The notes beneath the pieces are model-generated. The model was not told the origin of the DNA. It saw only the letters and a program-made list of their open reading frames with translations, and ran no database searches. A stretch of 64,000 nt of DNA from CALROG01 sp943369755 (GTDB taxonomy: Bacteria; Pseudomonadota; Gammaproteobacteria; Burkholderiales; Burkholderiaceae_C), in contig CALROG020000010.1 in NCBI GenBank assembly GCA_943369755.1, positions 43,232 through 107,231 of the forward strand, given 5' to 3'. The translations under genes and the position numbers were made by a program. This document shows, piece after piece, positions 8,782 through 16,177 of the stretch (its first letter is position 1; each line of letters starts with the position of its first letter).

Positions 8782-8785
8782 ACAA
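8773..8785. promoter_or_regulatory. Operator-like site over the GntR start codon
   Basis: GGTTGTCATACAA contains the exact dyad TTGT-CAT-ACAA (8775-8785), in the TNGTNNNACNA form typical of FCD-GntR operators. It overlaps the ATG of the GntR gene and the end of chrA. The near-identical copy at 7956-7968 supports a shared regulator. Confidence 0.45.
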
Positions 8786-10118
8786 AAAACCGGATGGCTG
8801 CGCCAAGCATAGCGCAGGCAGCGATCACCGGGATCACGCCGACCTTGAAGCGGAAAAGCGCGGTTGCCGCCAACACCATGAGCAGCACCGCGAAGCCATC
8901 AACATTGGTGCCAAATATGCCTGTAGCCCGCGTATTGACTGCGGTATGCGCTATAAAAAACAGAGCAAGACTGGCGATCACGCCAACCACTGCCGCGGTA
9001 ATGGCCGTCAACGGCGCGGTAAACCCAAGCTTGCCATGGCTCGATTCGACCACCGGGCCCCCCGCCAGGATGAACAGGAACGACGGCAAAAAGGTGAACC
9101 AGGTGACGACTGTTGCCGCCAGCGCCGCGCCCAGAAACAAGGCCTCTGGCCCCAGTACCTGTTTGCCCCAACCGCCCAGGAAACCGACAAATGCCACCAC
9201 CATGATCAACGGGCCGGGCGTGGTCTCGCCCAATGCCAGGCCATCGATCATCTGCGGGCCGCTGAGCCACTGGAACTGCTCTACTGCACCCTGGTACACA
9301 TAGGGCAGTACTGCGTACGCGCCGCCAAACGTGAGCAATGCGGCCTTGGTAAAGAACCAGCCCATTTGCGTCAGCGTCCCCTGCCAGCCCCACAGCCCCA
9401 CCAGTGCGCCCATTGGCAGCAGCCACAACAAAGCGCCAATCACCACCACCTGCATCAGCCGCTTCCTGGAAAACCGCGCATGGTCGGGGGACGGGGTGTT
9501 GTCATCGATCAGCGCGGGGCCGAAATTCGCCTTCCCGGGGCCATGGCCGGGGGCGCCGGCAAACTGTGCAGGCCACCAGCGCTGCCCGAGCCAGCCGGTC
9601 GCGGCCGCGGTCAACACAACCCACGGAAAGGGAACCTTCAGCACCGCAATAGCGACGAAGCTGGCCAACGCCACCGCCCACAGCAGCGGTGTGCGGCGCG
9701 GGCTCTTCAGCGTCTTGCTGCCAATGCGCCATACAGCATGCAGCACGATCGCCGCTACTGCGGGCTTGATGCCGTAAAACACGCCCGCCACCAACGCTAC
9801 CTCGCCAAAGGCGACATAGATCCAGCTCAGCGCGATCAGGATGAACAGCGAGGGCAGCACAAACAGCACCCCGGCCACAATGCCGCCCCAGGTTCGGTGC
9901 ATGAGCCAGCCGATGTAGGTGGCGAGCTGCTGCGCCTCAGGGCCAGGCAGCAACATGCAGTAGTTCAACGCGTGCAGGAAGCGCTTTTCACTGATCCAGC
10001 GTCGCTGCTCGACCAGCTCGCGGTGCATGATGGCAATCTGCCCGGCCGGGCCGCCAAAGCTGATGAAGCCCATCTTCAGCCAAAAACGCAGGGCCTCGCC
10101 AAACGGCACCGGCTTCAT
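8778..10118 (-). CDS. chrA: Chromate efflux transporter, two-domain ChrA
   Basis: About 446 aa polytopic membrane protein with two homologous CHR domains, the long-chain ChrA form. N-half: LKMGFISFGGPAGQIAIMHR and YCMLLPGPEAQQLATYIGWL. C-half: FTKAALLTFGGAYAVLPYVY and LALGETTPGPLIMVVAFVG. ChrA exports chromate using the membrane potential. The start at 10118 overlaps the upstream chrB-like stop (ATGA); the longer open frame to 10181 lies inside that gene. Confidence 0.92.
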   Translation of the reverse strand: MKPVPFGEALRFWLKMGFISFGGPAGQIAIMHRELVEQRRWISEKRFLHALNYCMLLPGPEAQQLATYIGWLMHRTWGGIVAGVLFVLPSLFILIALSWIYVAFGEVALVAGVFYGIKPAVAAIVLHAVWRIGSKTLKSPRRTPLLWAVALASFVAIAVLKVPFPWVVLTAAATGWLGQRWWPAQFAGAPGHGPGKANFGPALIDDNTPSPDHARFSRKRLMQVVVIGALLWLLPMGALVGLWGWQGTLTQMGWFFTKAALLTFGGAYAVLPYVYQGAVEQFQWLSGPQMIDGLALGETTPGPLIMVVAFVGFLGGWGKQVLGPEALFLGAALAATVVTWFTFLPSFLFILAGGPVVESSHGKLGFTAPLTAITAAVVGVIASLALFFIAHTAVNTRATGIFGTNVDGFAVLLMVLAATALFRFKVGVIPVIAACAMLGAAIRFFV

Positions 10119-10993
10119 GCGGGGGTTCCCGCCGGGGCGTGCGCGCCCCAACGGTGCGCCTCGGTTTGGTCGCCGGCGCACCAGGCGTACAGCGCGTCGT
10201 ACAGGGGTAGCGCAGCGTTCAGCATCGCCTGGTCGTCTTGGTGCAGGCGCGACAAACCCAGCGTTAGCGCCAGCAGGCCAGCGGCTTGGGGTGCCAGCTT
10301 GAGGCGGTCGGTGTCGGCTGCACGAATAACGGTTGCCATCGCGTCAAGCGCCGCGTCGCGCAGATCGAACGCCTTGATCAAGGCGTCAAAACTGCAACGC
10401 TCCCATTCATGGGCAATTGGCGCGCCCGCCATGTCGTAAGCGGTGGCGTTCAGGCGGGCAGCCTCGCTGAACACCTGGGCCGTGGGCACATAGAAAAACT
10501 CGGCGCGCGGGTCAATGAAGCGGCGGATCAGCCAGGGGCAGGCGATGCGGTCGATCTTGGGCCGCTCGCGGGTGACCCAACGTGAGGGCTGCTCGCCCGT
10601 CACACCCAGATCGGCGCGCTTGGCCATAGTCAGTGGCGGACTGGCGCGCCACTGCGTGATGGATTGCGGCGCGTCCACGCCGTCCTCGCCGCCCTCGACG
10701 CCACCGTCAAGCGCCACGGCGGGCCAGCCCGCCGCGCGCAAGGTGGTCACGGCGTCGGCGCTGACGTTGTGTCCATAGACGCAGTACACCACCGCCTCGC
10801 GCGGCGCCTGGGTGGCGGCAAAGTGCGCCACCGCACCTGGCGCGCAGTGCAGCGCACCGGCCAGCAAGCGCGGGCTTTCGGCAAACTTCTCGGTGCGCCG
10901 CACGTCCAGCAGCAGCGGTGCGTCGGCGCGACCCAGACGGGCGCGCAATTGGGCGGGGGAAATCGAGGGAACGGATAGGTTGGCGGTGTCCAT
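10115..10993 (-). CDS. Rhodanese-ChrB fusion, chromate resistance protein
   Basis: About 292 aa. An N-terminal rhodanese domain (about 10-110) has LLLDVRRTEKF and the active-site loop VVYCVYGHNVSADA. The C-terminal ChrB-type domain has WVTRERPKIDRIACPWLIRRFIDPRAEFFYVP and GAPIAHEWERCSFDALIKAF. ChrB-type proteins promote chromate-responsive resistance together with ChrA. AGGAG precedes the ATG at 10993; the frame stays open to 11032. First gene of the chr operon. Confidence 0.85.
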   Translation of the reverse strand: MDTANLSVPSISPAQLRARLGRADAPLLLDVRRTEKFAESPRLLAGALHCAPGAVAHFAATQAPREAVVYCVYGHNVSADAVTTLRAAGWPAVALDGGVEGGEDGVDAPQSITQWRASPPLTMAKRADLGVTGEQPSRWVTRERPKIDRIACPWLIRRFIDPRAEFFYVPTAQVFSEAARLNATAYDMAGAPIAHEWERCSFDALIKAFDLRDAALDAMATVIRAADTDRLKLAPQAAGLLALTLGLSRLHQDDQAMLNAALPLYDALYAWCAGDQTEAHRWGAHAPAGTPA

Positions 10994-11120
10994 GGAGTGC
11001 TCCTGAGCGTTACCAGCGCTTGGACGGGACACCGTCTATCCAGAAGGACTCGGGAGGCTGCAATCCCGATGGCACCGATGTTATCACCGGGCGATAGAAT
11101 CTTTGGCATGCTGCGCTGCG

Positions 11121-11370
11121 TTCAGAGGTGCCGCAAGACAACCGCACACATGTTCACGCCGACAGCGGGGTTCAGCCTTGCGGTCCGGCACGCGATCGGG
11201 CGCTGGTCTTTGCACCAGCGCGGCCAGCTGTACCCCCGATGTGCTCTGAAGAAGCCGCCCGCGCGCCGTTCCTGGAAGGTCTGTTACGGCCACCCAGGGC
11301 CGCCCCAAATGAGCTGCCTTGCTGCCCTCGCGTCTGTGCGAGCCTGCCAGCAACGGCACCGACTACTCTA
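11121..11370 (+). promoter_or_regulatory. Structured 5' leader of the hupE operon, possible cobalamin-type riboswitch
   Basis: This 394-bp gap has no gene. A closing stem pairs GGTGCCG (11127-11133) with CGGCACC (11354-11360), so the intervening RNA folds as one unit ending 27 bases before the hupE ATG. Inside are perfect hairpins (CGCTGGT/ACCAGCG and CTCGC/GCGAG). There is a TGGAAGG segment (11273-11279), and CCTGCC sits just before the closing strand. P1 GGTGCC, a GGAAGG segment and a terminal CCTGCC are reminiscent of cobalamin riboswitches. The rest of the B12 box is a poor match. Other RNAs are possible. Confidence 0.38.
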
Positions 11371-11386
11371 ATGGTTGAGAGGGAGT

Positions 11387-12187
11387 ATGAATCCATTGAA
11401 CATCCGAAAACGCCTGACGGCACCCATGGCGCTTCTGCTGGCGGCACCTCCACTGGTGGCGCTGGCCCATGGCATCTCTGACGCGGACCGCCAGCGCATG
11501 CTGGACGGCGGCTACCTCCAGTATGTCGGGCTGGGTGCCAGCCACATGTTGACGGGCTATGACCACCTGCTGTTCCTGCTGGGCGTGGTGTTTTTTCTGA
11601 CCACGTTCAGGGACATTGCCAAGTTTGTCACGGTGTTCACCGTCGGCCACTGCATCACGCTGATTTTTGCGACCCTTTACCAGATCACCTGGAACTACTA
11701 TCTTGTGGATGCCGTCATTGCGGCGAGCGTGATCTACAAGGGTTTTGACAACAACGGCGGGTTCCAGAAGTACTTCGACATGAAGTCGCCAAGCCTGCTG
11801 GGTGCCGTGTTCGCCTTTGGCCTTTTGCACGGGTTTGGCCTGTCCACCCGGCTGCAGCAGTTGCCGCTGGGCGACGACAGCACTGCCATGCTGTTGCGTG
11901 TCCTGAGTTTCAACGTGGGCGTCGAAGCTGGCCAGATCGTCGCGCTGTCAGTGATGGTGGGGCTACTGGCACTGTGGCGTCGCCGACCGTCGTTTGCCCG
12001 CTTCAGTTTTGCCGCCAATCTGGCGCTGATATACGCGGGGGTTTACCTTCTGTTCACCCAACTGCACGGTTACCAGCACGACTCTGACCCCAACCGCTTC
12101 CGGTTCCCGGTGGAGGAACATCGCCATGTGCACGAAGACCTGGACATCCGGAACACCACCGACGACAGCCGCAACACACTGAAATAG
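11387..12187 (+). CDS. hupE: HupE/UreJ-type metal permease
   Basis: About 266 aa with signal peptide and 6-7 membrane segments. Diagnostic motifs: GASHMLTGYDHLLFLLGVVF, FTVGHCITLIFATL and FGLLHGFGLS, the conserved His/Asp set of the HupE/UreJ_2 family, which is linked to nickel or cobalt uptake. The C-terminus is His-rich (EEHRHVHEDL). The ATG at 11387 has a GAGAGGGAG ribosome site, preferred over the TTG at 11375. It heads a three-gene operon behind a structured leader and lies far from any hydrogenase or urease gene, which favours cobalt or general metal import. Confidence 0.8.
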   Translation: MNPLNIRKRLTAPMALLLAAPPLVALAHGISDADRQRMLDGGYLQYVGLGASHMLTGYDHLLFLLGVVFFLTTFRDIAKFVTVFTVGHCITLIFATLYQITWNYYLVDAVIAASVIYKGFDNNGGFQKYFDMKSPSLLGAVFAFGLLHGFGLSTRLQQLPLGDDSTAMLLRVLSFNVGVEAGQIVALSVMVGLLALWRRRPSFARFSFAANLALIYAGVYLLFTQLHGYQHDSDPNRFRFPVEEHRHVHEDLDIRNTTDDSRNTLK

Positions 12188-12220
12188 GCCCACCACCCAT
12201 CACCCTGAAAGAACATATTC

Positions 12221-12565
12221 ATGAAACTCGCAACGACCCTGATTTTCCTGGGGGCCGCGCTGGCCACGCCGACGTGGGCTGACAAGGGTGGCAGCTGCCA
12301 TTTCCATGGCAGCAAGGCCGCAATAGAGACAACCGTCGCCGGCTGCGCCACGCAGCGCAAGGAGGCCCTGGTCAAGGGCGGCAAGCTGGAAGCAGACTGG
12401 CTGGCCGTGAAGCCGGAAAAGACCGAGCAGAGTGACGGCAAGAAGGGCAAAGAATGGAGGGTGACCTTCAAGAACCCCTCTGCCAAGGACAAGTCAAAGG
12501 AAACGCTCTACATGTTCTTCACCTTGCCGGGCAATTTCATTGCCGCCAACTTCACCGGCCAGTGA
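12221..12565 (+). CDS. Small secreted protein resembling DUF6488
   Basis: 114 aa with a Sec signal peptide (MKLATTLIFLGAALATPTWA) and a mature domain ending LYMFFTLPGNFIAANFTGQ. From memory, similar C-termini occur in DUF6488 proteins. An HFH (CHFHGS) lies close to the mature N-terminus, and there are two Cys. It sits 33 bp after hupE with AAAGAA upstream. A periplasmic metal chaperone for the HupE permease is a reasonable guess; no function is established. Confidence 0.7.
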   Translation: MKLATTLIFLGAALATPTWADKGGSCHFHGSKAAIETTVAGCATQRKEALVKGGKLEADWLAVKPEKTEQSDGKKGKEWRVTFKNPSAKDKSKETLYMFFTLPGNFIAANFTGQ

Positions 12566-12569
12566 TGCG

Positions 12570-13619
12570 ATGCAGTCCGTGAGCGCTCCCGCACTGCGCG
12601 GCGGCCTGCTGGCGCTCGCGGCTGCCGTGCTGTTTGGCATGAGTACGCCGTTGCTGCAGCACCTGGGTGCCGGGCTGGGCCCCTTCAGCACCGCTGCGCT
12701 GCTGTATGCAGGCGCAGCGTGCTTTGCTGCAGTAACCCGCCGCGCGGCCGATGCAGAAGCCCGCCTTAAACGCGCCGACTGGCCCCGCTTGCTGGCCATG
12801 GCCGCTTTCGGCGCGGTGCTGGGCCCAGTGGCGCTGGCCTGGGGCCTGCAGCACACCAGCGGGGCCAGCGCATCGCTGATGCTCACGTTGGAGGCGGGCT
12901 TCACCGCCGTGCTGGCCTGGCACCTGTACGGCGAGACCATGGACCGGCGCGTGGCGCTCGCGATGCTGCTGCTGGTCTTGGGCGGCGTGGCGCTGGTGGC
13001 CGGGCAGGGCCTCTCAGGCCAGGTGCAGTTGCTGGGCCTGCTGGCGGTGCTGGTGGCTACGGCGGCCTGGGGCGTGGACAACAGCCTGTCGCGCGCGTTG
13101 GCCGACCGCGACCCAGGCCAGGTGATTCTGTTCAAGGCCGCGCTGGGTGCGACAGCCACGCTGACGCTGGCGGCCGGCACCGGCGAGCCGCTTCCTGGTG
13201 CGGGCGCGGCGCTCGGACTGTTGGCCGTTGGTGCCAGCGGCTATGGGCTGAGCCTGCGCTTTTACCTGTTGGCACAGCGCACATTTGGCGCGGCGCGCAC
13301 GGGTTCGGTATTCGCGTTTGCGCCCTTCATTGGGGCCATGGGTGCACTGGCTCTGGGCGAGCGTTCGCCCGGGTGGAGCCTGCTGTGCGGCGGCGCTCTG
13401 ATGCTGGCCGGGGTGGTGCTGCATCTGGCGGAGTCCCACCGTCATGAACACCTGCACGAGGCGCTGGAACATGAGCACGCGCACCGCCACGACGATGGCC
13501 ACCATCAGCACAGCCACAGCCCAATGCCCAATGGCGCACACAGCCACCCCCACCAGCATGGGCCTGTCGCGCATACCCATGCGCACGTGCCTGACACCCA
13601 CCACCTGCATCGGCATTGA
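12570..13619 (+). CDS. EamA/DMT-family permease with a His-rich tail
   Basis: About 349 aa. Ten hydrophobic segments form two EamA repeats (about 10-135 and 150-285). The last 60 residues are extremely His-rich, e.g. HEHLHEALEHEHAHRHDDGH, a likely metal-binding cytoplasmic extension. It starts 4 bp after the preceding stop without a clear ribosome site, suggesting translational coupling. The tail and its place after hupE suggest metal-ion handling rather than amino-acid export; the direction is unknown. Ends 20 bp before convergent metW. Confidence 0.8.
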   Translation: MQSVSAPALRGGLLALAAAVLFGMSTPLLQHLGAGLGPFSTAALLYAGAACFAAVTRRAADAEARLKRADWPRLLAMAAFGAVLGPVALAWGLQHTSGASASLMLTLEAGFTAVLAWHLYGETMDRRVALAMLLLVLGGVALVAGQGLSGQVQLLGLLAVLVATAAWGVDNSLSRALADRDPGQVILFKAALGATATLTLAAGTGEPLPGAGAALGLLAVGASGYGLSLRFYLLAQRTFGAARTGSVFAFAPFIGAMGALALGERSPGWSLLCGGALMLAGVVLHLAESHRHEHLHEALEHEHAHRHDDGHHQHSHSPMPNGAHSHPHQHGPVAHTHAHVPDTHHLHRH

Positions 13620-13639
13620 TCTCTGAGCAGACCCCGACC

Positions 13640-14224
13640 TCAGCCGCGCTCAAACCGGAATACCGCCGTGCCGGCGCGCGCGTTGGGCAGTACCCGCACT
13701 TCACGGCCTTCCTGCAGACCAAACGCGTCAAGAATCCGCAATTTGTTTTTGAGCGCCAGTGCTTCAAAGTCTTTGAAGGTCCCCACCCGGATGTTGGGCG
13801 TGTCGTACCACTGGTACGGCAGGCGCCGGGTGACAGGCATGCGCCCGCGCAGCACGCTCAAGCGATTGGGCCAGTGCGCAAAGTTGGGAAAGGCAACGAT
13901 GCCGCGGCGGCCCACGCGCGCAGTTTCGCGCAGCATGGTCTCTGCATTGCGCAGGCTTTGCAGCGTGTCGATTTGCAACACCACATCGAACGAGCCGTCG
14001 TCAAACATGGCCAGCCCTTCCTCCAGGTTGAGCTGGATGACATTCACACCACGCCGCACACAGGCCAGCACATTGGCGTCAGAGATTTCGATGCCGTAGC
14101 CGGTGCAGCCACGTTCACGGCTCAACAAATCAAGCAGCGCGCCGTTGCCACAGCCCAGATCAAGCACCCGCGAGCCTTCGGGCACCAGCCTGGCGATGGA
14201 TTGCATGGTCTGGCTGTCGCTCAT
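13640..14224 (-). CDS. metW: Methionine biosynthesis protein MetW
   Basis: 194 aa, class I methyltransferase-like fold: VPEGSRVLDLGCGNGALLDLL, GYGIEISDANVLACV and IVAFPNFAHWPNRLSVL, the MetW signature. MetW partners with MetX in many beta- and gammaproteobacteria and is needed for full acyltransferase activity in those studied. The ATG overlaps the metX stop by 4 bp, so the pair is one operon under the SAM-II riboswitch. Confidence 0.95.
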   Translation of the reverse strand: MSDSQTMQSIARLVPEGSRVLDLGCGNGALLDLLSRERGCTGYGIEISDANVLACVRRGVNVIQLNLEEGLAMFDDGSFDVVLQIDTLQSLRNAETMLRETARVGRRGIVAFPNFAHWPNRLSVLRGRMPVTRRLPYQWYDTPNIRVGTFKDFEALALKNKLRILDAFGLQEGREVRVLPNARAGTAVFRFERG

Positions 14225-15351
14225 GAGGGTGTTGCCCCTGCGGTGGCTACCCGCTCAAAATACGCCCGCACCACGCCCAGGTAACGCGCGTCGTCCAGCA
14301 AAAAGGCGTCGTGACCATGGGGCGCGTCAATTTCCGCATAAGCCACGTCACGCCGGTTGTCGAGCAAGGCCTTGACGATCTCGCGGCTGCGCCGCGGGCT
14401 GAAGCGCCAGTCGGTGGTAAAGCTGACCAGCAGAAAGTTGGCGGTAGCGCGCGCCAGCGCCTGGGTGAGGTTGCCCCCAAAAGCGCGCGCCGGGTCAAAG
14501 TAGTCAAGCGCGCGGGTGATCAGCAAATAGGTGTTGGCGTCAAAGTACTCGCTGAACTTGTCGCCCTGGTAACGCAGATAGCTTTCGATCTGGAATTCAA
14601 TTTCTTGCGTGCTGTATTTCAGGTCAATGCCATCCCTGAGCTGACGGCCGAACTTCTCGTTCATCACGTCGTCGCTGAGGTAGGTGATGTGCCCGATCAT
14701 GCGGGCGATGCGCAGCCCGCGCCTGGGCACCACTCCGTGCTGATAAAAGTGACCCCCATGAAAGTCCGGGTCGGTCACGATGGCGCGGCGCGCCACCTCG
14801 TTGAAGGCGATGTTCTCCGCGTTCAAATTCGGGGCACTGGCCACCACCACGGCATGGCGCACGCGCTGCGGGTGTTGCAGGGCCCAGCTCAGGGCCTGCA
14901 TGCCCCCCAGGCTGCCCCCCATCACCGCGGCCAGGGTTTGAATGCCCAGCCGGTCCAGCAGGCGGGCCTGGGCGTTGACCCAGTCTTCCACCGTGACCAC
15001 CGGGAATTCTGCCCCGTACACCTTGCCGGTGTCAGGGTTCAGATGCATCGGGCCGGTAGAGCCAAAGCAGGAGCCAAGATTGTTGACGCCAATGACGAAG
15101 AAACGGTTGGTGTCCACCGCTTTGCCGGGGCCGATCATGTTGTCCCACCAACCCTCGCTCTTGTCCTGACCCACATAGGTGCCGGCCACATGGTGCGAGG
15201 CATTGAGCGCATGGCAGACCAGCACCGCATTGGACTTGTCGGCGTTCAGCGTGCCGTAGGTCTCGTAGGCCAGTGTGTAGCCGCGCACGGAGGCACCGCT
15301 TTGCAGTGCAAGCGGCTCGATGAACTCCATGAATTGAGGCGAAACAACCAT
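14221..15351 (-). CDS. metX: Homoserine O-acyltransferase (probably succinyl)
   Basis: 376 aa alpha/beta hydrolase. VCHALNASHHVAG, the nucleophile elbow VMGGSLGGMQALSW and DAPHGHDAFLLDD supply the Ser-Asp-His machinery. It acylates homoserine in methionine synthesis. Proteobacterial MetX paired with MetW is often the succinyl-specific MetXS, inferred from context. The ATG at 15351 directly follows the T-run of a terminator hairpin, with no SD between. ATG 15330 (Met8) is the next in-frame choice but also lacks a good SD. Confidence 0.93.
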   Translation of the reverse strand: MVVSPQFMEFIEPLALQSGASVRGYTLAYETYGTLNADKSNAVLVCHALNASHHVAGTYVGQDKSEGWWDNMIGPGKAVDTNRFFVIGVNNLGSCFGSTGPMHLNPDTGKVYGAEFPVVTVEDWVNAQARLLDRLGIQTLAAVMGGSLGGMQALSWALQHPQRVRHAVVVASAPNLNAENIAFNEVARRAIVTDPDFHGGHFYQHGVVPRRGLRIARMIGHITYLSDDVMNEKFGRQLRDGIDLKYSTQEIEFQIESYLRYQGDKFSEYFDANTYLLITRALDYFDPARAFGGNLTQALARATANFLLVSFTTDWRFSPRRSREIVKALLDNRRDVAYAEIDAPHGHDAFLLDDARYLGVVRAYFERVATAGATPS

Positions 15352-15386
15352 AAAAAACCCGGCGTCGCTAAAGAGGCGAGGCCGGG
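15352..15386 (-). terminator. Intrinsic terminator abutting the metX start codon
   Basis: On the minus strand CCCGGC pairs with GCCGGG across a short arm-loop and is followed by six T residues, immediately before the metX ATG. It lies just downstream of the SAM-II aptamer, so it probably serves as the riboswitch expression platform, ending transcription when SAM is bound. Confidence 0.7.
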
Positions 15387-15394
15387 AATTCGGG

Positions 15395-15455
15395 CGTTCG
15401 TTTCTTTAGCTGAATTTATTGAGCGCCCGCAAGCTGGAGCAAATCGGCGCTAGGG
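15395..15455 (-). promoter_or_regulatory. SAM-II riboswitch upstream of metX
   Basis: Read on the minus strand, the leader has GCGCCGATTTG, then CTTGCGGGCGCTC, then AATAAATTCAGCTAAAG. This is the order and sequence of the SAM-II (metA/metX leader) pseudoknot: GCGC stem, GATTT loop, the return strand, and the conserved AATAAA...AGCTAAA tail. SAM-II elements bind S-adenosylmethionine and repress methionine synthesis genes. Confidence 0.85.
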
Positions 15456-15464
15456 CGGAGTATA

Positions 15465-16028
15465 TCAACCCCACCCGGACAGAGCCAGCAAGCCAAGCAC
15501 CATGAAGATCGCCGCCGAGGCAAGGTGCACCAGCCGAATCGGAACGCGCCGCGTGATGCGCTCACCAAACCAGACCACCGGTGTGTTGGCCAGCATCATG
15601 CCGACGGTAGTGCCCGCCACCACCCAGGCCCAGGCCTGGTATTGCGCGGCCAGCATCACGGTGGCTATCTGCGTCTTGTCGCCCATTTCTGCCAGGAAAA
15701 ACGCCACCAGCGTAGTGCCAAAAACGCCCAGGCGCGGGGCTGTATTGGCATCGCCTGCGTCCAGTTTGTCGGGGATCAGCATCCACAGGGCCATGCCAAT
15801 GAACGAGCCACCCAGCAGCCAGCGCAGCGCCTCAGGGCCCATCAGCGTCGTAACCCACGCGCCTGCGGCACCGGCCAAAGCGTGGTTGGCGAGTGTGGCG
15901 ACCAGGATGCCCCACACAATGGGCCAGGGCTTGCGAAACCGTGCCGCCAGCAATAGCGCCAGTAGTTGCGTTTTGTCGCCCATTTCTGCCAGCGCGACGA
16001 TACCGGTCGATACCAAAAATGCTTCCAT
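15465..16028 (-). CDS. TMEM165/GDT1-family (UPF0016) cation exporter, probable Mn(II)
   Basis: 187 aa with six membrane segments in two homologous halves. Each half has the family motif: ALAEMGDKTQLLALLLA near residue 15 and FLAEMGDKTQIATVMLA near residue 115. The E-x-G-D-K-T motifs bind cations; bacterial members such as MneA export manganese. Divergent from amtB across 149 bp. The leader holds a small hairpin but no complete yybP-ykoY riboswitch was found. Confidence 0.88.
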   Translation of the reverse strand: MEAFLVSTGIVALAEMGDKTQLLALLLAARFRKPWPIVWGILVATLANHALAGAAGAWVTTLMGPEALRWLLGGSFIGMALWMLIPDKLDAGDANTAPRLGVFGTTLVAFFLAEMGDKTQIATVMLAAQYQAWAWVVAGTTVGMMLANTPVVWFGERITRRVPIRLVHLASAAIFMVLGLLALSGWG

Positions 16029-16090
16029 AGGCAGCGCATCCTACGCGGACGGCCCCTCCCCAGTCTGTAGGTCAGCGGCTCGCACGATTC

Positions 16091-16106
16091 TGGCGCGCTT
16101 TTTGCT
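16091..16106 (+). promoter_or_regulatory. Sigma-54 (-24/-12) promoter of amtB
   Basis: TGGCGCG-CTTT-TTGCT matches the sigma-54 consensus TGGCRCG-N4-TTGCW at every defined position. It lies about 72 bp before the amtB ATG, in the right orientation. Ammonium transporter genes are classic NtrC/sigma-54 targets, so nitrogen control is expected. Confidence 0.8.
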
Positions 16107-16111
16107 TGGTT

Positions 16112-16149
16112 TTGGTGCGTTTTCGCGGAGCGAACAGAAAACGCACCAA
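16112..16149. repeat. 13-bp perfect inverted repeat in the amtB leader
   Basis: TTGGTGCGTTTTC (16112-16124) and GAAAACGCACCAA (16137-16149) are exact inverse copies separated by 12 bases. The element begins at about the predicted sigma-54 start site, so the amtB mRNA would open with a stable hairpin. The half-sites contain GGTGCG/CGCACC, close to NtrC half-sites. It could act as an operator, a 5' stabiliser or both. Confidence 0.7.
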
Positions 16150-16177
16150 CTAAAATCATTTTTCCAAAGAGGAGCAT

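Noticed and set aside
8775..10439. Long open plus-strand frame of 554 codons opposite chrA
   Set aside because: It is the mirror of chrA and the chrB-like gene, which have clear families; its own protein is rich in Gln/His/Arg with no domain. Such frames are common opposite GC-rich genes.
11121..11370. 6S RNA gene
   Set aside because: The ends pair as in 6S and the 3' part recalls it, but 250 bases is too long and the central bubble is not evident. Kept as a structured leader of hupE instead.
12494..13180. Minus-strand frame opposite the EamA permease
   Set aside because: Low-complexity Ala/Ser/Arg shadow of a membrane protein gene with clear EamA repeats.
16029..16100. yybP-ykoY manganese riboswitch before the TMEM165-type exporter
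   Set aside because: A GGGGAGGGGCC segment and a CCTAC/GTAGG hairpin are present, but only about 30 bases remain to the ATG and the conserved second half of the motif is missing.
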